A stretch of 64,000 bases of DNA from Actibacterium sp. XHP0104 (GCF_025751515.1 NZ_JAOWLE010000003.1:1-64000); one strand, 5' to 3'. Shown: positions 38,555-48,204, numbered from the stretch's first letter. Notes: generated by a model not told the origin, from the sequence alone. Translations and numbers: made by a program.

Positions 38555-39229
38555 ATGAGCTCTGACCAGAAGGCGCGGCTGGAATGGCGCGACGGCGTGA
38601 TCCCGGTTTCGACCCAATTCGACGATCCGTATTTCTCGCTGGATAACGGGCTGGCGGAAACGCGGCATGTGTTTCTGGATGGCAATGACCTGCCCGCGCG
38701 GTTCCGGCCCGGCTTTCACATCGCCGAGCTGGGGTTCGGCACCGGGCTGAACATGCTGGCCGCCGCGCTGTGCTGGGCCGAGGCGGGATGTGACGCCCCC
38801 CTGCATTTCACCAGCTTCGAGGCCTTCCCGATGCAGGCGGATGAGGTAGAGCGCGCGCTGGCCGCCTTTCCGCAGGCCCGCGCCATCGCCGGCCCGTTCC
38901 TGGCCGCCTGGGGCGCGGGGCAGCGGGCGTTCGATCTGGGGCCGCTGCGGGTCGAGGTCATCATCGGGGATGCGCGCGAGACCCTGCCGCAATGGGCCGG
39001 GCAGGCCGATGCGTGGTTTCTGGACGGGTTTTCCCCCGCCAAGAACCCCGAGCTGTGGGCGCCCGATCTGATGGCCGAGGTGGCGCGCCACACCGCGCCG
39101 GGCGGCACGCTGGCGACCTATACGGCGGCGGGCCATGTGCGGCGGGCGCTGAGTGATGCCGGCCTGACAGTCGAGCGCCGCCCCGGCTTTGGCCGCAAGC
39201 GTCACATGACCGTAGGCCGGCGCGATTAA
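38555..39229 (+). CDS. mnmD: tRNA (mnm(5)s(2)U34)-methyltransferase MnmD
   Basis: A 224-residue methyltransferase of the MnmD (DUF752) type. Motifs: IAELGFGTGLNMLAAAL, VEVIIGDARETLPQW, and the typical DAWFLDGFSPAKNPELWAPDL, then GGTLATYTAAGHVRRAL. It adds the last methyl to nm5s2U34 in the wobble position. In E. coli this is the N-terminal half of bifunctional MnmC; here it stands alone. ATG at 38555 fits the family start. It ends by overlapping the convergent slt gene's stop by 4 bases. Confidence 0.9.
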   Translation: MSSDQKARLEWRDGVIPVSTQFDDPYFSLDNGLAETRHVFLDGNDLPARFRPGFHIAELGFGTGLNMLAAALCWAEAGCDAPLHFTSFEAFPMQADEVERALAAFPQARAIAGPFLAAWGAGQRAFDLGPLRVEVIIGDARETLPQWAGQADAWFLDGFSPAKNPELWAPDLMAEVARHTAPGGTLATYTAAGHVRRALSDAGLTVERRPGFGRKRHMTVGRRD

Positions 39230-41160
39230 CGTGCCTTGAGGTCGCGCGACAGGGTGATCGGCACGGTGCGCCCCGACAGGCGTGCGCGATAGACGGCCAG
39301 CGATTCCGTCACCCGCATCACGTAATTGCGGGTTTCGTCAAAGGGGATCATCTCGATCCAATCGACCACATCCACCCCCGCCGAACGCGGATCGCCCATT
39401 TCCGAGATCCACCGCCGCGCGCGGCTGGGCCCGGCGTTATAGGCGGCGGCGACCAGCACATAGTTATGGCCGAATTCCTGGGTCAGATGGGCCAGATAGG
39501 CGCCACCCAGACGGGCGTTATAGCCCGGATCGGTCAGCAGCCGCCCGGCGGAATATGACACGCCGACCTCGCGCGCCATGGCCTCGGCGGTGCGGGGCAT
39601 CAGCTGCATCAGCCCGCGCGCGCCCGCGCCGCTGGTGACGGCGGGGTCGAACTCGCTTTCGCGCCGCGCGATCGACAGCACCAGTTCGTCGGGCACCGGG
39701 TGGCCGATCTGGGCCAGGTCGGTCAGCGGGAAATAGGCGCGGGGAAGAACGGTGCCCTGCCCGGCTGCGACCTTGGCGATGCGCAGCGCGATATGGGGCT
39801 CGTCGATCCGCAGGGCCAGCCCGGCCAGCCGGGCCTGATCCTGCGGCGCCAGCGTTTCGGCCAGATGGGTCAGGAACCATTCCGACAGGTTGCGTTCACC
39901 CGCCTGCGAGAACAAAAGCGCCGCCTTCAGCACATCCGACCCCGCAAAGGGCGCGCCCTGCCAGTCGGCATAGGCCTCGGTGCCGATCAGCGTGGCCTCC
40001 ATCGGCAGGCCGGCCTTTTCGGCGGCAAGCTGGCCATAAAACGCGGTCTGGTGCTGGGCGGCGCGGCGATAGGCGGTCTGGGCCTCGTCCCAGCGGCCCA
40101 GCGTTTCCAGCGCGCGGCCCTGCCAGTAGCCGGCGCGCGACAGGCTGATGGGCGAGGCGACGGCCGCCTCGAGCCGCTGGAAATGGCTCAGCGCGACCTC
40201 GGCCTCACCGAAAGAGCGCAGCGCGATAAACCCGGCCAGCCATTCCAGTTCGGCATAGGTGGCGCCCTCGGCGAGGTAGTGATTGGCGGACAGGCGATAG
40301 GCGATGTCGGGCTTGCCCTCGCGCAACAGCGCATGGGCCAGATCGTGACGCCGCGTGGCCCATCTGTCGGGCATGCCCAGCGCGCGCGAGCCGATGCTGC
40401 GTTCGTCGAGCATCTGCGCGGCCTCGTCAGTGCGGCCCTTGCGAAGGCGCCACAGGAATCGTTCATAGGCCAGGCCCGGATGGTCGGCCAGTTGCGCGGG
40501 CACCGCCGCGATCAGACCGTCAACCCCCGGCTTGTCGGCCCGCAGAGCAATCCGCGCCTCGGCCAGCGCCCGCCAGCCGGGGCCAACGAGGCGCAGCATT
40601 TGCCGCGACGCGCTTTCGTTGCCTTGCCACAGCATCATGTCCAGCCGGGTTTCATGCAACGGCGCCAGATGCGGCCCGAACTGGGCCAGCAGCTCGGCCA
40701 TGGCGGCATCGGACAAGGGCAGGCTGGCCCAGGTCAGCGCCGCCTGCGCCTGCGCATCCGCATCGCGCCCCAGCGCGGCATAGGCCTGCGCCAGGCGCAC
40801 GCCGCCGATGCCCGTTACAGGGCGCGTATCGGTGAACAGGCGCAGCACATCCGCGGGGGCGGCATTGCCGGGGATCTGGCCCTCGCCCTCGGCGCGGACG
40901 CGGTCAAGGCCCGGCCAGTCGCCGTTGCGGGCCAGGAAATCGAGATAGTCGGCAAAGCTGCCCTCGCCCGCGCGCAGGGCGCGCCAGGTGACGATATCCT
41001 GCACCACCGGGCCCTGGGCACGGGCCATGGTGCGGGCGCGATCCCACTCATCGGCGCGCACGGCCTGCATGACCGAAACCAATGCCGGTTCCGCCGCCAA
41101 TGACCCCACGGCCATCAGCCCAACAAACACACCCGTGATAACGCCCAGTCCTAGCCGCAT
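39226..41160 (-). CDS. slt: Soluble lytic transglycosylase (Slt70-like)
   Basis: A 644-residue periplasmic enzyme. A signal peptide ([19 protein letters not shown]) is followed by a long alpha-superhelical region resembling the Slt70 U and L domains. The C-terminal catalytic domain has the Glu in [22 protein letters not shown] (RRESEFDP), then [15 protein letters not shown] and the active-site loop [18 protein letters not shown]. It cleaves murein glycan strands. It is divergent from dapA and convergent with mnmD. Gene symbol given by analogy. Confidence 0.92.
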   Translation of the reverse strand: MRLGLGVITGVFVGLMAVGSLAAEPALVSVMQAVRADEWDRARTMARAQGPVVQDIVTWRALRAGEGSFADYLDFLARNGDWPGLDRVRAEGEGQIPGNAAPADVLRLFTDTRPVTGIGGVRLAQAYAALGRDADAQAQAALTWASLPLSDAAMAELLAQFGPHLAPLHETRLDMMLWQGNESASRQMLRLVGPGWRALAEARIALRADKPGVDGLIAAVPAQLADHPGLAYERFLWRLRKGRTDEAAQMLDERSIGSRALGMPDRWATRRHDLAHALLREGKPDIAYRLSANHYLAEGATYAELEWLAGFIALRSFGEAEVALSHFQRLEAAVASPISLSRAGYWQGRALETLGRWDEAQTAYRRAAQHQTAFYGQLAAEKAGLPMEATLIGTEAYADWQGAPFAGSDVLKAALLFSQAGERNLSEWFLTHLAETLAPQDQARLAGLALRIDEPHIALRIAKVAAGQGTVLPRAYFPLTDLAQIGHPVPDELVLSIARRESEFDPAVTSGAGARGLMQLMPRTAEAMAREVGVSYSAGRLLTDPGYNARLGGAYLAHLTQEFGHNYVLVAAAYNAGPSRARRWISEMGDPRSAGVDVVDWIEMIPFDETRNYVMRVTESLAVYRARLSGRTVPITLSRDLKAR

Positions 41161-41182
41161 GATTCAATCCAGAAGGGAAGGT

Positions 41183-41233
41183 TTGCCAAATTTGTCACTT
41201 CGGCATAACAGGCTCAACACACAAACTTGGCAA
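41183..41233. repeat. 13-bp inverted repeat in the slt/dapA intergenic region
   Basis: TTGCCAAATTTGT at 41183-41195 and ACAAACTTGGCAA at 41221-41233 are reverse complements at 12 of 13 positions, separated by 25 bases. The right arm overlaps the -35 element proposed for dapA. It may be a divergent operator; a stem-loop in RNA is less likely because slt and dapA point away from it. Confidence 0.5.
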
Positions 41234-41255
41234 CCGACGCTGGTGCGGCTAGGTT
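41227..41255 (+). promoter_or_regulatory. Predicted sigma-70 promoter of dapA
   Basis: TTGGCA (41227-41232) and TAGGTT (41250-41255) are separated by exactly 17 bases. The implied transcript starts near 41262, about 50 bases before the dapA ATG at 41315. Confidence 0.5.
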
Positions 41256-41314
41256 CCGCCGCGTTTACAGCCGGGCGACTCAGCCCAAAACCCCTAATAC
41301 GGAGGAAGCGTGTC

Positions 41315-42187
41315 ATGATCAGAGGGTCCATTCCAGCCCTGGTGACGCCGTTCAAGAACGGCCAAGTGGATCACGACGCGCTTAAACAGCTCGTCGAGTG
41401 GCAGATCCAGGAAGGGTCAACCGGCCTGGTGCCCGTGGGCACCACCGGCGAAAGCCCGACGCTGAGCCACGAAGAGCACGAGGCCGTTGTCGAAACCGTG
41501 GTCACCGCCGCCGCGGGCCGTGTGCCGGTGATTGCCGGTGCGGGGTCGAACAACACCGCCGAGACGATCCAGCTGATGCAGCACGCCCATTCGGTGGGTG
41601 CCGATGCGGCGCTGATCGTCACGCCCTATTACAACAAGCCGACCCAGGCCGGGATAATCGCGCATTTCACCGCCGCGCATGAATGCTGTGATCTGCCGAT
41701 CGTGATCTACAACATCCCCGGCCGGTCCGCCGTCGACATGACGCCCGCCACCATGGGCGAGCTGGCCAAGCTGCCGCGCATCATCGGCGTGAAAGACGCC
41801 ACCGGCGATCTGGCCCGCGTTTGCCAGCAGCGCATCACCTGCGGGCCCGACTTCCTGCAAGTGTCGGGCGAAGACGCGACCGCGCACGGGTTCAACGCCC
41901 AGGGCGGCGTGGGCTGCATCTCGGTCACGGCGAACGTGGCGCCGGCGTTGTGCGCTGCGTTGCAGGCGGCGACGGCTGCGGGCGATTATGCCAAGGCGCT
42001 GGAAATCCAGGATCGCCTGATGCCGCTGCATATCGCGATCTTTACCGAGCCGGGCGTCGCGGGCGCGAAATACGCGCTGTCGCGTCTGGGCCGGATCGAG
42101 AACAGCGTGCGCTCGCCGCTGCTGCCGGTGACCGATGCCACCGCCGCCCGGATCGACGCCGCCATGGCCCATGCCGGCCTGATCTGA
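41315..42187 (+). CDS. dapA: 4-hydroxy-tetrahydrodipicolinate synthase
   Basis: A 290-residue DapA, which condenses pyruvate with aspartate semialdehyde in lysine and diaminopimelate synthesis. Visible: [36 protein letters not shown], the Tyr in [15 protein letters not shown] and the Schiff-base Lys in [16 protein letters not shown] lies 9 bases before the ATG at 41315. Single gene with its own promoter and a strong terminator. Confidence 0.97.
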   Translation: MIRGSIPALVTPFKNGQVDHDALKQLVEWQIQEGSTGLVPVGTTGESPTLSHEEHEAVVETVVTAAAGRVPVIAGAGSNNTAETIQLMQHAHSVGADAALIVTPYYNKPTQAGIIAHFTAAHECCDLPIVIYNIPGRSAVDMTPATMGELAKLPRIIGVKDATGDLARVCQQRITCGPDFLQVSGEDATAHGFNAQGGVGCISVTANVAPALCAALQAATAAGDYAKALEIQDRLMPLHIAIFTEPGVAGAKYALSRLGRIENSVRSPLLPVTDATAARIDAAMAHAGLI

Positions 42188-42211
42188 CCCGGCGACAGCA
42201 TGAGTTGATCG

Positions 42212-42245
42212 AAAAGGCGGCAGGGGTTTCCTCTGCCGCCTTTTT
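42212..42245 (+). terminator. Terminator after dapA
   Basis: AAAAGGCGGCAG (42212-42223) pairs with CTGCCGCCTTTT (42233-42244) around a 9-base loop and ends in a run of five Ts. Confidence 0.9.
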
Positions 42246-42347
42246 CATCCGCAACGCTCCGGTGCCAAGATACGGCCATTCACCGCAAGAACCGGGTCAA
42301 CAAAGCGCATGATCCGGGCTGTGCCCTGCGCTCAGGTCACTAGTTTC

Positions 42348-42370
42348 CCTTTTGCATTCAGCGCAAAAGG
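42348..42370 (+). promoter_or_regulatory. Inverted repeat covering the SDR ribosome-binding site
   Basis: CCTTTTGC (42348-42355) and GCAAAAGG (42363-42370) are perfect 8-base inverted repeats with a 7-base loop. The right arm overlaps the Shine-Dalgarno AAAGGAG at 42366-42372 of the SDR gene that starts at 42381. It could sequester the site in RNA or be an operator. Confidence 0.45.
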
Positions 42371-42380
42371 AGAAACGCAC

Positions 42381-43142
42381 ATGCAGTTGGACAACAAGGT
42401 AGCCATCATCACCGGGGCCAGCAGTGGAATCGGGGCCGCGGCGGCGCTTGAGTTTGCATCAGAGGGCGGCAAGCTGGTTCTGGGCGCACGGCGCGGGGCC
42501 GAACTGGACAAGATCGCAGCGCAGATCGCGCAACGCAACGGCCAGGCCGTGACCCTGGCCGGGGATGTGAGCGACCCCGATTATGCACAGGCCCTGGTCG
42601 ACCTGGCACTGTCCGAATATGGCGGGCTGGATATTGCGTTCAACAACGCGGGAACGCTGGGCCAGATGGCGCCCGTGCCGGATATCGGCGATGACGACTG
42701 GGACCAGGTCATTCAAACGAACCTGACATCGGCCTTTTACGGCGCCCGGGCACAGATACCGGCGATGACGCGGCGCGGGGGCGGGTCGATCATCTTTACC
42801 TCTAGTTTTGTCGGGCCGGAGCTGGGCATGCCGGGGCTGGCCGCCTATGCCACGTCAAAGGCGGGGGTAATCGGGCTGGCAAAGGTGATCGCAGTGGAAC
42901 ACGGCGCCGCCGGCATCCGCGCCAACGCCCTGTTGCCCGGCGCCACCGACACCCCGATGGCAACCGAATTCGGCGATGACCCCGAGGTCAGAGAGTTTGT
43001 TCGGAACATGCACGCCCTGAAACGCACGGCCACCCCGCAAGAGATCGCAAAGGCCGCGCTGTTCCTGGCCTCGGACCATTCCAGTTTTGTCACCGGAGCC
43101 GCGCTGCTGGCCGATGGCGGCAACGCCATCAGCAAAACCTGA
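42381..43142 (+). CDS. Short-chain dehydrogenase/reductase
   Basis: A 253-residue classical SDR. The cofactor loop is TGASSGIGAAAALEFA, NNAGTLG is the second motif, and the catalytic Tyr and Lys are in AAYATSKAGVIGLAK. It ends GAALLADGGNAISK, a common SDR end. Substrate unknown. ATG at 42381 is 8 bases after AAAGGAG. It sits between dapA and smpB with its own promoter region, so it is an addition to an otherwise compact area. Some weakly different base use (A-rich leader) around it. Confidence 0.92.
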   Translation: MQLDNKVAIITGASSGIGAAAALEFASEGGKLVLGARRGAELDKIAAQIAQRNGQAVTLAGDVSDPDYAQALVDLALSEYGGLDIAFNNAGTLGQMAPVPDIGDDDWDQVIQTNLTSAFYGARAQIPAMTRRGGGSIIFTSSFVGPELGMPGLAAYATSKAGVIGLAKVIAVEHGAAGIRANALLPGATDTPMATEFGDDPEVREFVRNMHALKRTATPQEIAKAALFLASDHSSFVTGAALLADGGNAISKT

Positions 43143-43162
43143 TCCGAACAATTAATATCAAC

Positions 43163-43187
43163 CGGCCCCGATGGACACTCGGGGCCG
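43163..43187 (+). terminator. Possible terminator after the SDR gene
   Basis: A perfect 9-bp stem CGGCCCCGA/TCGGGGCCG with a 7-base loop, 21 bases after the SDR stop. The following bases (TGTTCC) are only slightly T-rich, so it may be weak. It also lies just upstream of a TATATT (43194-43199) that may be the smpB -10 element. Confidence 0.5.
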
Positions 43188-43208
43188 TGTTCCTATATTG
43201 ACGCCACC

Positions 43209-43685
43209 ATGGCCAAACCGAAGACAGACCCCAACTACAAGGTGATCGCCGAAAACCGGCGGGCGCGTTATGACTATGCAATCGAGGATGACCTCGAATG
43301 CGGGGTCATGCTGCTTGGGTCCGAGGTGAAATCTCTGCGTCAGGGCGGCAGCAACATCGCCGACAGCTATGCCAGCGTCGAAGATGGCGAGCTGTGGCTG
43401 ATCAACGGCTATATCGCGCCCTATGAACAGGCCAAGACCTGGGGCCACGAGGAACGCCGCAAGCGCAAGCTGTTGGTGTCGCGTAAAGAAATGGCGCGCC
43501 TGTGGAATGCCACCCAGCGTCAGGGCATGACCCTTGTGCCGCTGGTGATGTACTTCAACCACAAGGGCATCGTGAAACTGAAGATCGGCATCGCCAAGGG
43601 CAAGAAAACCCAGGACAAGCGCGAAACCGAGGCCAAGCGCGACTGGAACCGTCAGAAACAGCGCCTGCTGCGCCACGGGGAATAG
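43209..43685 (+). CDS. smpB: SsrA-binding protein SmpB
   Basis: A 158-residue SmpB, which brings tmRNA to stalled ribosomes. Visible: [44 protein letters not shown] (in parts [15 protein letters not shown] and [11 protein letters not shown]) and [25 protein letters not shown] with the basic C-terminal tail. A TATATT at 43194-43199 suggests a very short leader, and no clear ribosome-binding site is seen. No tmRNA gene lies in the window. Confidence 0.97.
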   Translation: MAKPKTDPNYKVIAENRRARYDYAIEDDLECGVMLLGSEVKSLRQGGSNIADSYASVEDGELWLINGYIAPYEQAKTWGHEERRKRKLLVSRKEMARLWNATQRQGMTLVPLVMYFNHKGIVKLKIGIAKGKKTQDKRETEAKRDWNRQKQRLLRHGE

Positions 43686-43772
43686 CGCCCCAACACTCCC
43701 CTGCTGCCTACCGCCCCCATCGCCCATACTTTGCCATGTCCGGGCCTGCCGGACCCATTTAGGGGAAATGAC

Positions 43773-44048
43773 ATGGAACTTATCATCAGCCTGATTTCCG
43801 GCGCCATTGGCGGCAACGTGGCCGGTGGCCTGATCAAGCAACTGAACCAGGGCACGCTGATCAACTCGATCGCGGGCATTCTGGGTGGCGGCCTGGGGGG
43901 CCAGCTGTTGGCCATGATCGGCGCGGGCGGCATGGCCGGCGGCGGCATGGATCTTGCGGGCATCATCGGCCAGGTGGTCTCGGGCGGCGTTGGCGGTGGC
44001 GTTTTGCTGGCGGTGATCGGCCTGATCCGCAACATGCTGGCCAAGTAA
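43773..44048 (+). CDS. Small glycine-rich membrane protein
   Basis: A 91-residue, hydrophobic and Gly-rich protein. It has three membrane-type stretches: IISLISGAIGGNVAGGLI, IAGILGGGLGGQLLAMIGAGG and VVSGGVGGGVLLAVIGLI, with GxxxG-like spacing throughout. I do not recognise the family. GGGGAAAT precedes ATG at 43773; a hairpin GTCCGG/CCGGAC lies at 43738-43754 in the leader. Residues such as GGAGG and GGGMD look like glycine-zipper packing. Could be a channel-like or envelope protein; no evidence for a role. Confidence 0.6.
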   Translation: MELIISLISGAIGGNVAGGLIKQLNQGTLINSIAGILGGGLGGQLLAMIGAGGMAGGGMDLAGIIGQVVSGGVGGGVLLAVIGLIRNMLAK

Positions 44049-44060
44049 TGAACGGGTCTT

Positions 44061-44080
44061 GGGGCCGGAAACCCGGCCCC
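44061..44080 (+). terminator. Hairpin after the glycine-rich gene
   Basis: GGGGCCGG (44061-44068) and CCGGCCCC (44073-44080) pair perfectly around AAAC. No T run follows, so termination would be weak or Rho-assisted. Confidence 0.4.
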
Positions 44081-44140
44081 GGCCTTGCCTCAGGCCATAT
44101 CGCGTTCTAAGAATTCTGGAACACGCTGCCGGAGGCCCCG

Positions 44141-44992
44141 ATGCTTAAAGACGATCCTACCACGCTTGTTTCCACCGACTGGTTGGCCGCGCATCTGAAC
44201 GACCCCGATCTGCGGGTCATCGACGCCTCGTGGTACATGCCCGCCATGAACCGCGATCCGCGCGCCGAATACAGCGCCGCGCACATCCCCGGCGCCCGGT
44301 TCTTTGATATCGACGAAATCGCCGATCTGCGGTCGGACCTGCCGCATATGGCCCCCCCGGTCGAGAAATTCATGAGCCGCATGCGCGCCATGGGCGTGGG
44401 CGACGGGCACCAGGTGGTGGTCTATGACGGCGCCGGGCTGTTTTCGGCGGCGCGGGTGTGGTGGACCTTCCGTCTGATGGGGCATCGCGACATTGCCGTT
44501 CTGGATGGCGGCTTCCCGAAATGGCAGGCCGAGGGCCGCCCGGTCGACGACATGCCGCCGATGGTGCGCGACCGGCATATGACCGTGCGTCGCCAGGCCA
44601 ACCTGATCAAGGATGTGACCCAGGTGGCGGCGGCGTCAAAGCTGGGCGATTACGAAATCATCGACGCCCGCCCCGCCGATCGCTTTCGCGGCGAGGTCGA
44701 GGAACCCCGCCCCGGCCTGCGCTCGGGCCATATTCCGAATTCCAAGAACGTGCCCTTCAGCACCTTGCTGAACGGCGATGGCACGATGAAGCCTGTCGAG
44801 GCGCTGAAATCCGTCTTTGCCGAGGCCGGGGTGGATATCTCCAAGCCCGCGATCACCACCTGCGGGTCGGGGGTGACGGCGGCGATGCTTAGCCTTGCGC
44901 TGGAACGGATGGGCCAGCCCAATCATGCGCTCTATGACGGGTCGTGGGCCGAATGGGGCATGTTCGGCGATCTGAAAGTGGCCAAGGGATGA
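44141..44992 (+). CDS. sseA: 3-mercaptopyruvate sulfurtransferase
   Basis: A 283-residue two-domain rhodanese. The active-site loop is the MST type CGSGVTAAMLS rather than the CRKG form of thiosulfate sulfurtransferase. Both rhodanese domains are visible: LRVIDASWYMP with IPGARFFDID in the first, and EIIDARPADRFRGEVEEPRPGLRSGHIPNSKN in the second (in parts EIIDARPADRFRGEVEEP and GLRSGHIPNS). It moves sulfur from mercaptopyruvate to thiols or cyanide. The following aminotransferase starts inside its stop (ATGA), which fits: aminotransfer of cysteine gives mercaptopyruvate. Confidence 0.95.
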   Translation: MLKDDPTTLVSTDWLAAHLNDPDLRVIDASWYMPAMNRDPRAEYSAAHIPGARFFDIDEIADLRSDLPHMAPPVEKFMSRMRAMGVGDGHQVVVYDGAGLFSAARVWWTFRLMGHRDIAVLDGGFPKWQAEGRPVDDMPPMVRDRHMTVRRQANLIKDVTQVAAASKLGDYEIIDARPADRFRGEVEEPRPGLRSGHIPNSKNVPFSTLLNGDGTMKPVEALKSVFAEAGVDISKPAITTCGSGVTAAMLSLALERMGQPNHALYDGSWAEWGMFGDLKVAKG

Positions 44993-46179
44993 GCCCGCGC
45001 CTGACAACCCTGCCCCCGCAGGCCCCCGACGCCATCCTGCATCTGATGGAACAGTTCCGCGCCGACCCGCGCGACGACAAGACCGACCTGGGCGTCGGCG
45101 TCTATCGCAACGCTGCCGGCGAAACCCCGGTGATGCGCGCCATCAAAGAGGCCGAGCGCCTGCTGTGGCAGGCCGAGACCACGAAAACCTATACCACCAT
45201 GGCGGGCGACGCCGGGTTTCACCGGGCCATGGCGCGGCTGATCCTGGGCGAGGGCGCGCCGCTGCATCGCTTGGCCGCCGCCGCGACCGTGGGCGGCACC
45301 AGCGCGATCAATATCGCGCTGCAACTGCTGCGCCGCCTGAACCCGGAAACCCGCGTCTGGATGTCGTCGCCCACATGGGCCAACCACCCGGTGATGGTGC
45401 GGCATCTGGGGCTGACGGGCCGCGAATACACCTATTTCGACCCCGAGACCCGCGCCATTGATTTCGACGCGATGATGCGCGATCTGGGCGCGGTCGAACC
45501 CGGCGACGTGGTGCTGATGCACGGCTGCTGCCACAACCCGACCGGCGCCAACCCGACGCTGCCGCAATGGGCCGAGGTGGCCGCATTGCTGCGTGACCGC
45601 GGGGCGCTGCCGATGGTGGATCTGGCCTATCAGGGCTTTGGCGACGGGCTGGATCAGGATGCCGCCGCCACCCGCCTGCTGGTCGACACCTGCCCCGAGG
45701 TTCTGATCGCGGCGAGCTGCTCCAAGAATTTCGGCCTGTACCGCGAGCGCACGGGCATCCTGATGGCGCTGGGCGCCGAGGCCGACCGGGACCTGGTGCA
45801 GGGCAACCTGACCAACCTGAATCGCATCACCTACAGCTTTCCCCCCGACCACGGGGCGCGGCTGGTGACGATGGTGCTGGACAGCGACGAGCTGCGCGCC
45901 GACTGGATGGCCGAGCTGGAGCAGATCCGCAGCGGCATGACCGACATCCGCGCCCGCCTGGCCGACGAGCTGCGCGCGCGCAGCGGGTCGGACAGGTTCG
46001 GCTTTCTGGCGCAGCATCGCGGCATGTTCTCGCGGCTGGGGGCCAACCCCGAACAGGTGGCCCAGATGCGCGATGTGCATGGCATCTATATGCTGGGCGA
46101 CAGCCGGATCAACCTGGCCGGCCTGACCGAGGCCAGCGTGCCGGTGCTGGCGCGGGCGATGTTGGACGCGGGCCTTTAA
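44989..46179 (+). CDS. Aspartate/aromatic-amino-acid aminotransferase (class I)
   Basis: A 396-residue fold-type I aminotransferase of the AspC/TyrB group. Motifs: DLGVGVYRNAAGETPVM, MHGCCHNPTGANPTLPQW, the Tyr/Gly switch DLAYQGFGDG and the PLP lysine in SCSKNFGLYRERTG. It would transaminate aspartate, aromatic amino acids or possibly cysteine. The ATG at 44989 overlaps the sseA stop (ATGA), so the pair is one operon; together they could convert cysteine to mercaptopyruvate and then move the sulfur. This functional link is inferred. Confidence 0.88.
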   Translation: MSPRLTTLPPQAPDAILHLMEQFRADPRDDKTDLGVGVYRNAAGETPVMRAIKEAERLLWQAETTKTYTTMAGDAGFHRAMARLILGEGAPLHRLAAAATVGGTSAINIALQLLRRLNPETRVWMSSPTWANHPVMVRHLGLTGREYTYFDPETRAIDFDAMMRDLGAVEPGDVVLMHGCCHNPTGANPTLPQWAEVAALLRDRGALPMVDLAYQGFGDGLDQDAAATRLLVDTCPEVLIAASCSKNFGLYRERTGILMALGAEADRDLVQGNLTNLNRITYSFPPDHGARLVTMVLDSDELRADWMAELEQIRSGMTDIRARLADELRARSGSDRFGFLAQHRGMFSRLGANPEQVAQMRDVHGIYMLGDSRINLAGLTEASVPVLARAMLDAGL

Positions 46180-46197
46180 CCCCATTCACCAAACATG

Positions 46198-46223
46198 AAA
46201 AAACCCGGGCGCGAACGCCCGGG
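46198..46223 (-). terminator. Terminator for the glnK-amtB operon
   Basis: CCCGGGCG (46204-46211) and CGCCCGGG (46216-46223) form a perfect stem with loop CGAA. On the minus strand it is followed by six Ts (46203-46198). It is 30 bases after the amtB stop. Confidence 0.88.
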
Positions 46224-46252
46224 CAGTTTGTCTCGAACCGACAGGAAGGGTG

Positions 46253-47578
<1,326 letters not shown>

Positions 47579-47605
47579 CTCAGTCGTCCTTTCTCGGATA
47601 TCTGC

Positions 47606-47944
47606 TCAGATCGCGTCTTCGTTGGTTTCGCCGGTCCGCACGCGCATGGCCTGGCTGACATCCAGCGCAAAGATCTTGCCGTCGCCGATCTTGCCGGTCT
47701 TGGCGGTGCTGGCGATGGTGTCGATCACCTGGTCGGCCATGGTGGCGGGCACCACGACTTCCAGCTTGACCTTGGGGACAAAATTCACGGCATATTCCGC
47801 GCCGCGATAGATTTCGGTGTGACCCGACTGCGAGCCAAAGCCCTTGATCTCGGTCACCATCATGCCGCGCACTCCGATGGCGGTCAGAGCTTCGCGGACC
47901 TCCTCCAGCTTGAACGGCTTGATTGCTGCAATGATCAGTTTCAC
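47606..47944 (-). CDS. glnK: Nitrogen regulatory PII protein GlnK
   Basis: A 112-residue PII protein. The T-loop holds the uridylylation Tyr51 in EIYRGAEYAVNFVPKVKLE, and KTGKIGDGKIF is the nucleotide-binding C-loop. It senses 2-oxoglutarate and ATP/ADP and controls AmtB. The start is GTG at 47944 (KLIIAAIKPFKLEEV follows), with AGGG a few bases upstream. The 14-bp palindrome at 47964-47977 lies in its leader. Confidence 0.95.
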   Translation of the reverse strand: MKLIIAAIKPFKLEEVREALTAIGVRGMMVTEIKGFGSQSGHTEIYRGAEYAVNFVPKVKLEVVVPATMADQVIDTIASTAKTGKIGDGKIFALDVSQAMRVRTGETNEDAI

Positions 47945-48204
47945 GTCGTTTCCCTTCCGTTTGGCAGGACGTCCTGCGGGGATTGCATGACGTAAGGAAG
48001 GGCTATTTCGCAGGTGCAGCACAAGAAAGCGGCGGGGGTCCGACCCGCCTGAATCCTGAACTCTTGCACAAAATTTGCACAAATGACGGCGCGCGCCCAA
48101 TATTAGGGCAGTTGGCGAAAGCCCGCTTGGGGCATTCCCCGCCTAAACATCCGGCCTCAAATTCGTTATGCATTTCAAAAAGAGCAGTCATAAACGGTAG
48201 ACAC
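47945..48204. other. Divergent glnK/PBP1A intergenic region
   Basis: 260 bases with no visible gene. It contains a perfect 14-bp palindrome GCAGGACGTCCTGC (47964-47977), a GGTGCA (48013-48018) matching the NtrC half-site, and two copies of TTGCACAAA (48064-48072 and 48075-48083). A sigma-54 promoter could not be found by eye. Confidence 0.5.
48064..48083. promoter_or_regulatory. Two TTGCACAAA direct repeats, one helical turn apart
   Basis: TTGCACAAA at 48064-48072 and again at 48075-48083, start to start 11 bases. Each contains TGCAC, the half-site of the NtrC consensus TGCACCA-N3-TGGTGCA. They lie about 120-140 bases from the glnK start and the PBP1A start alike. A regulatory role is inferred. 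Confidence 0.4.

Noticed and set aside
43143-43208. Searched for a tmRNA (ssrA) gene beside smpB
   Set aside because: The gaps beside smpB are only 66 and 87 bases, far too short, and hold no tRNA-like ends.
47945-48204. Sigma-54 promoter for glnK-amtB
   Set aside because: No TGGCAC-N5-TTGC-like pair was found on the minus strand.
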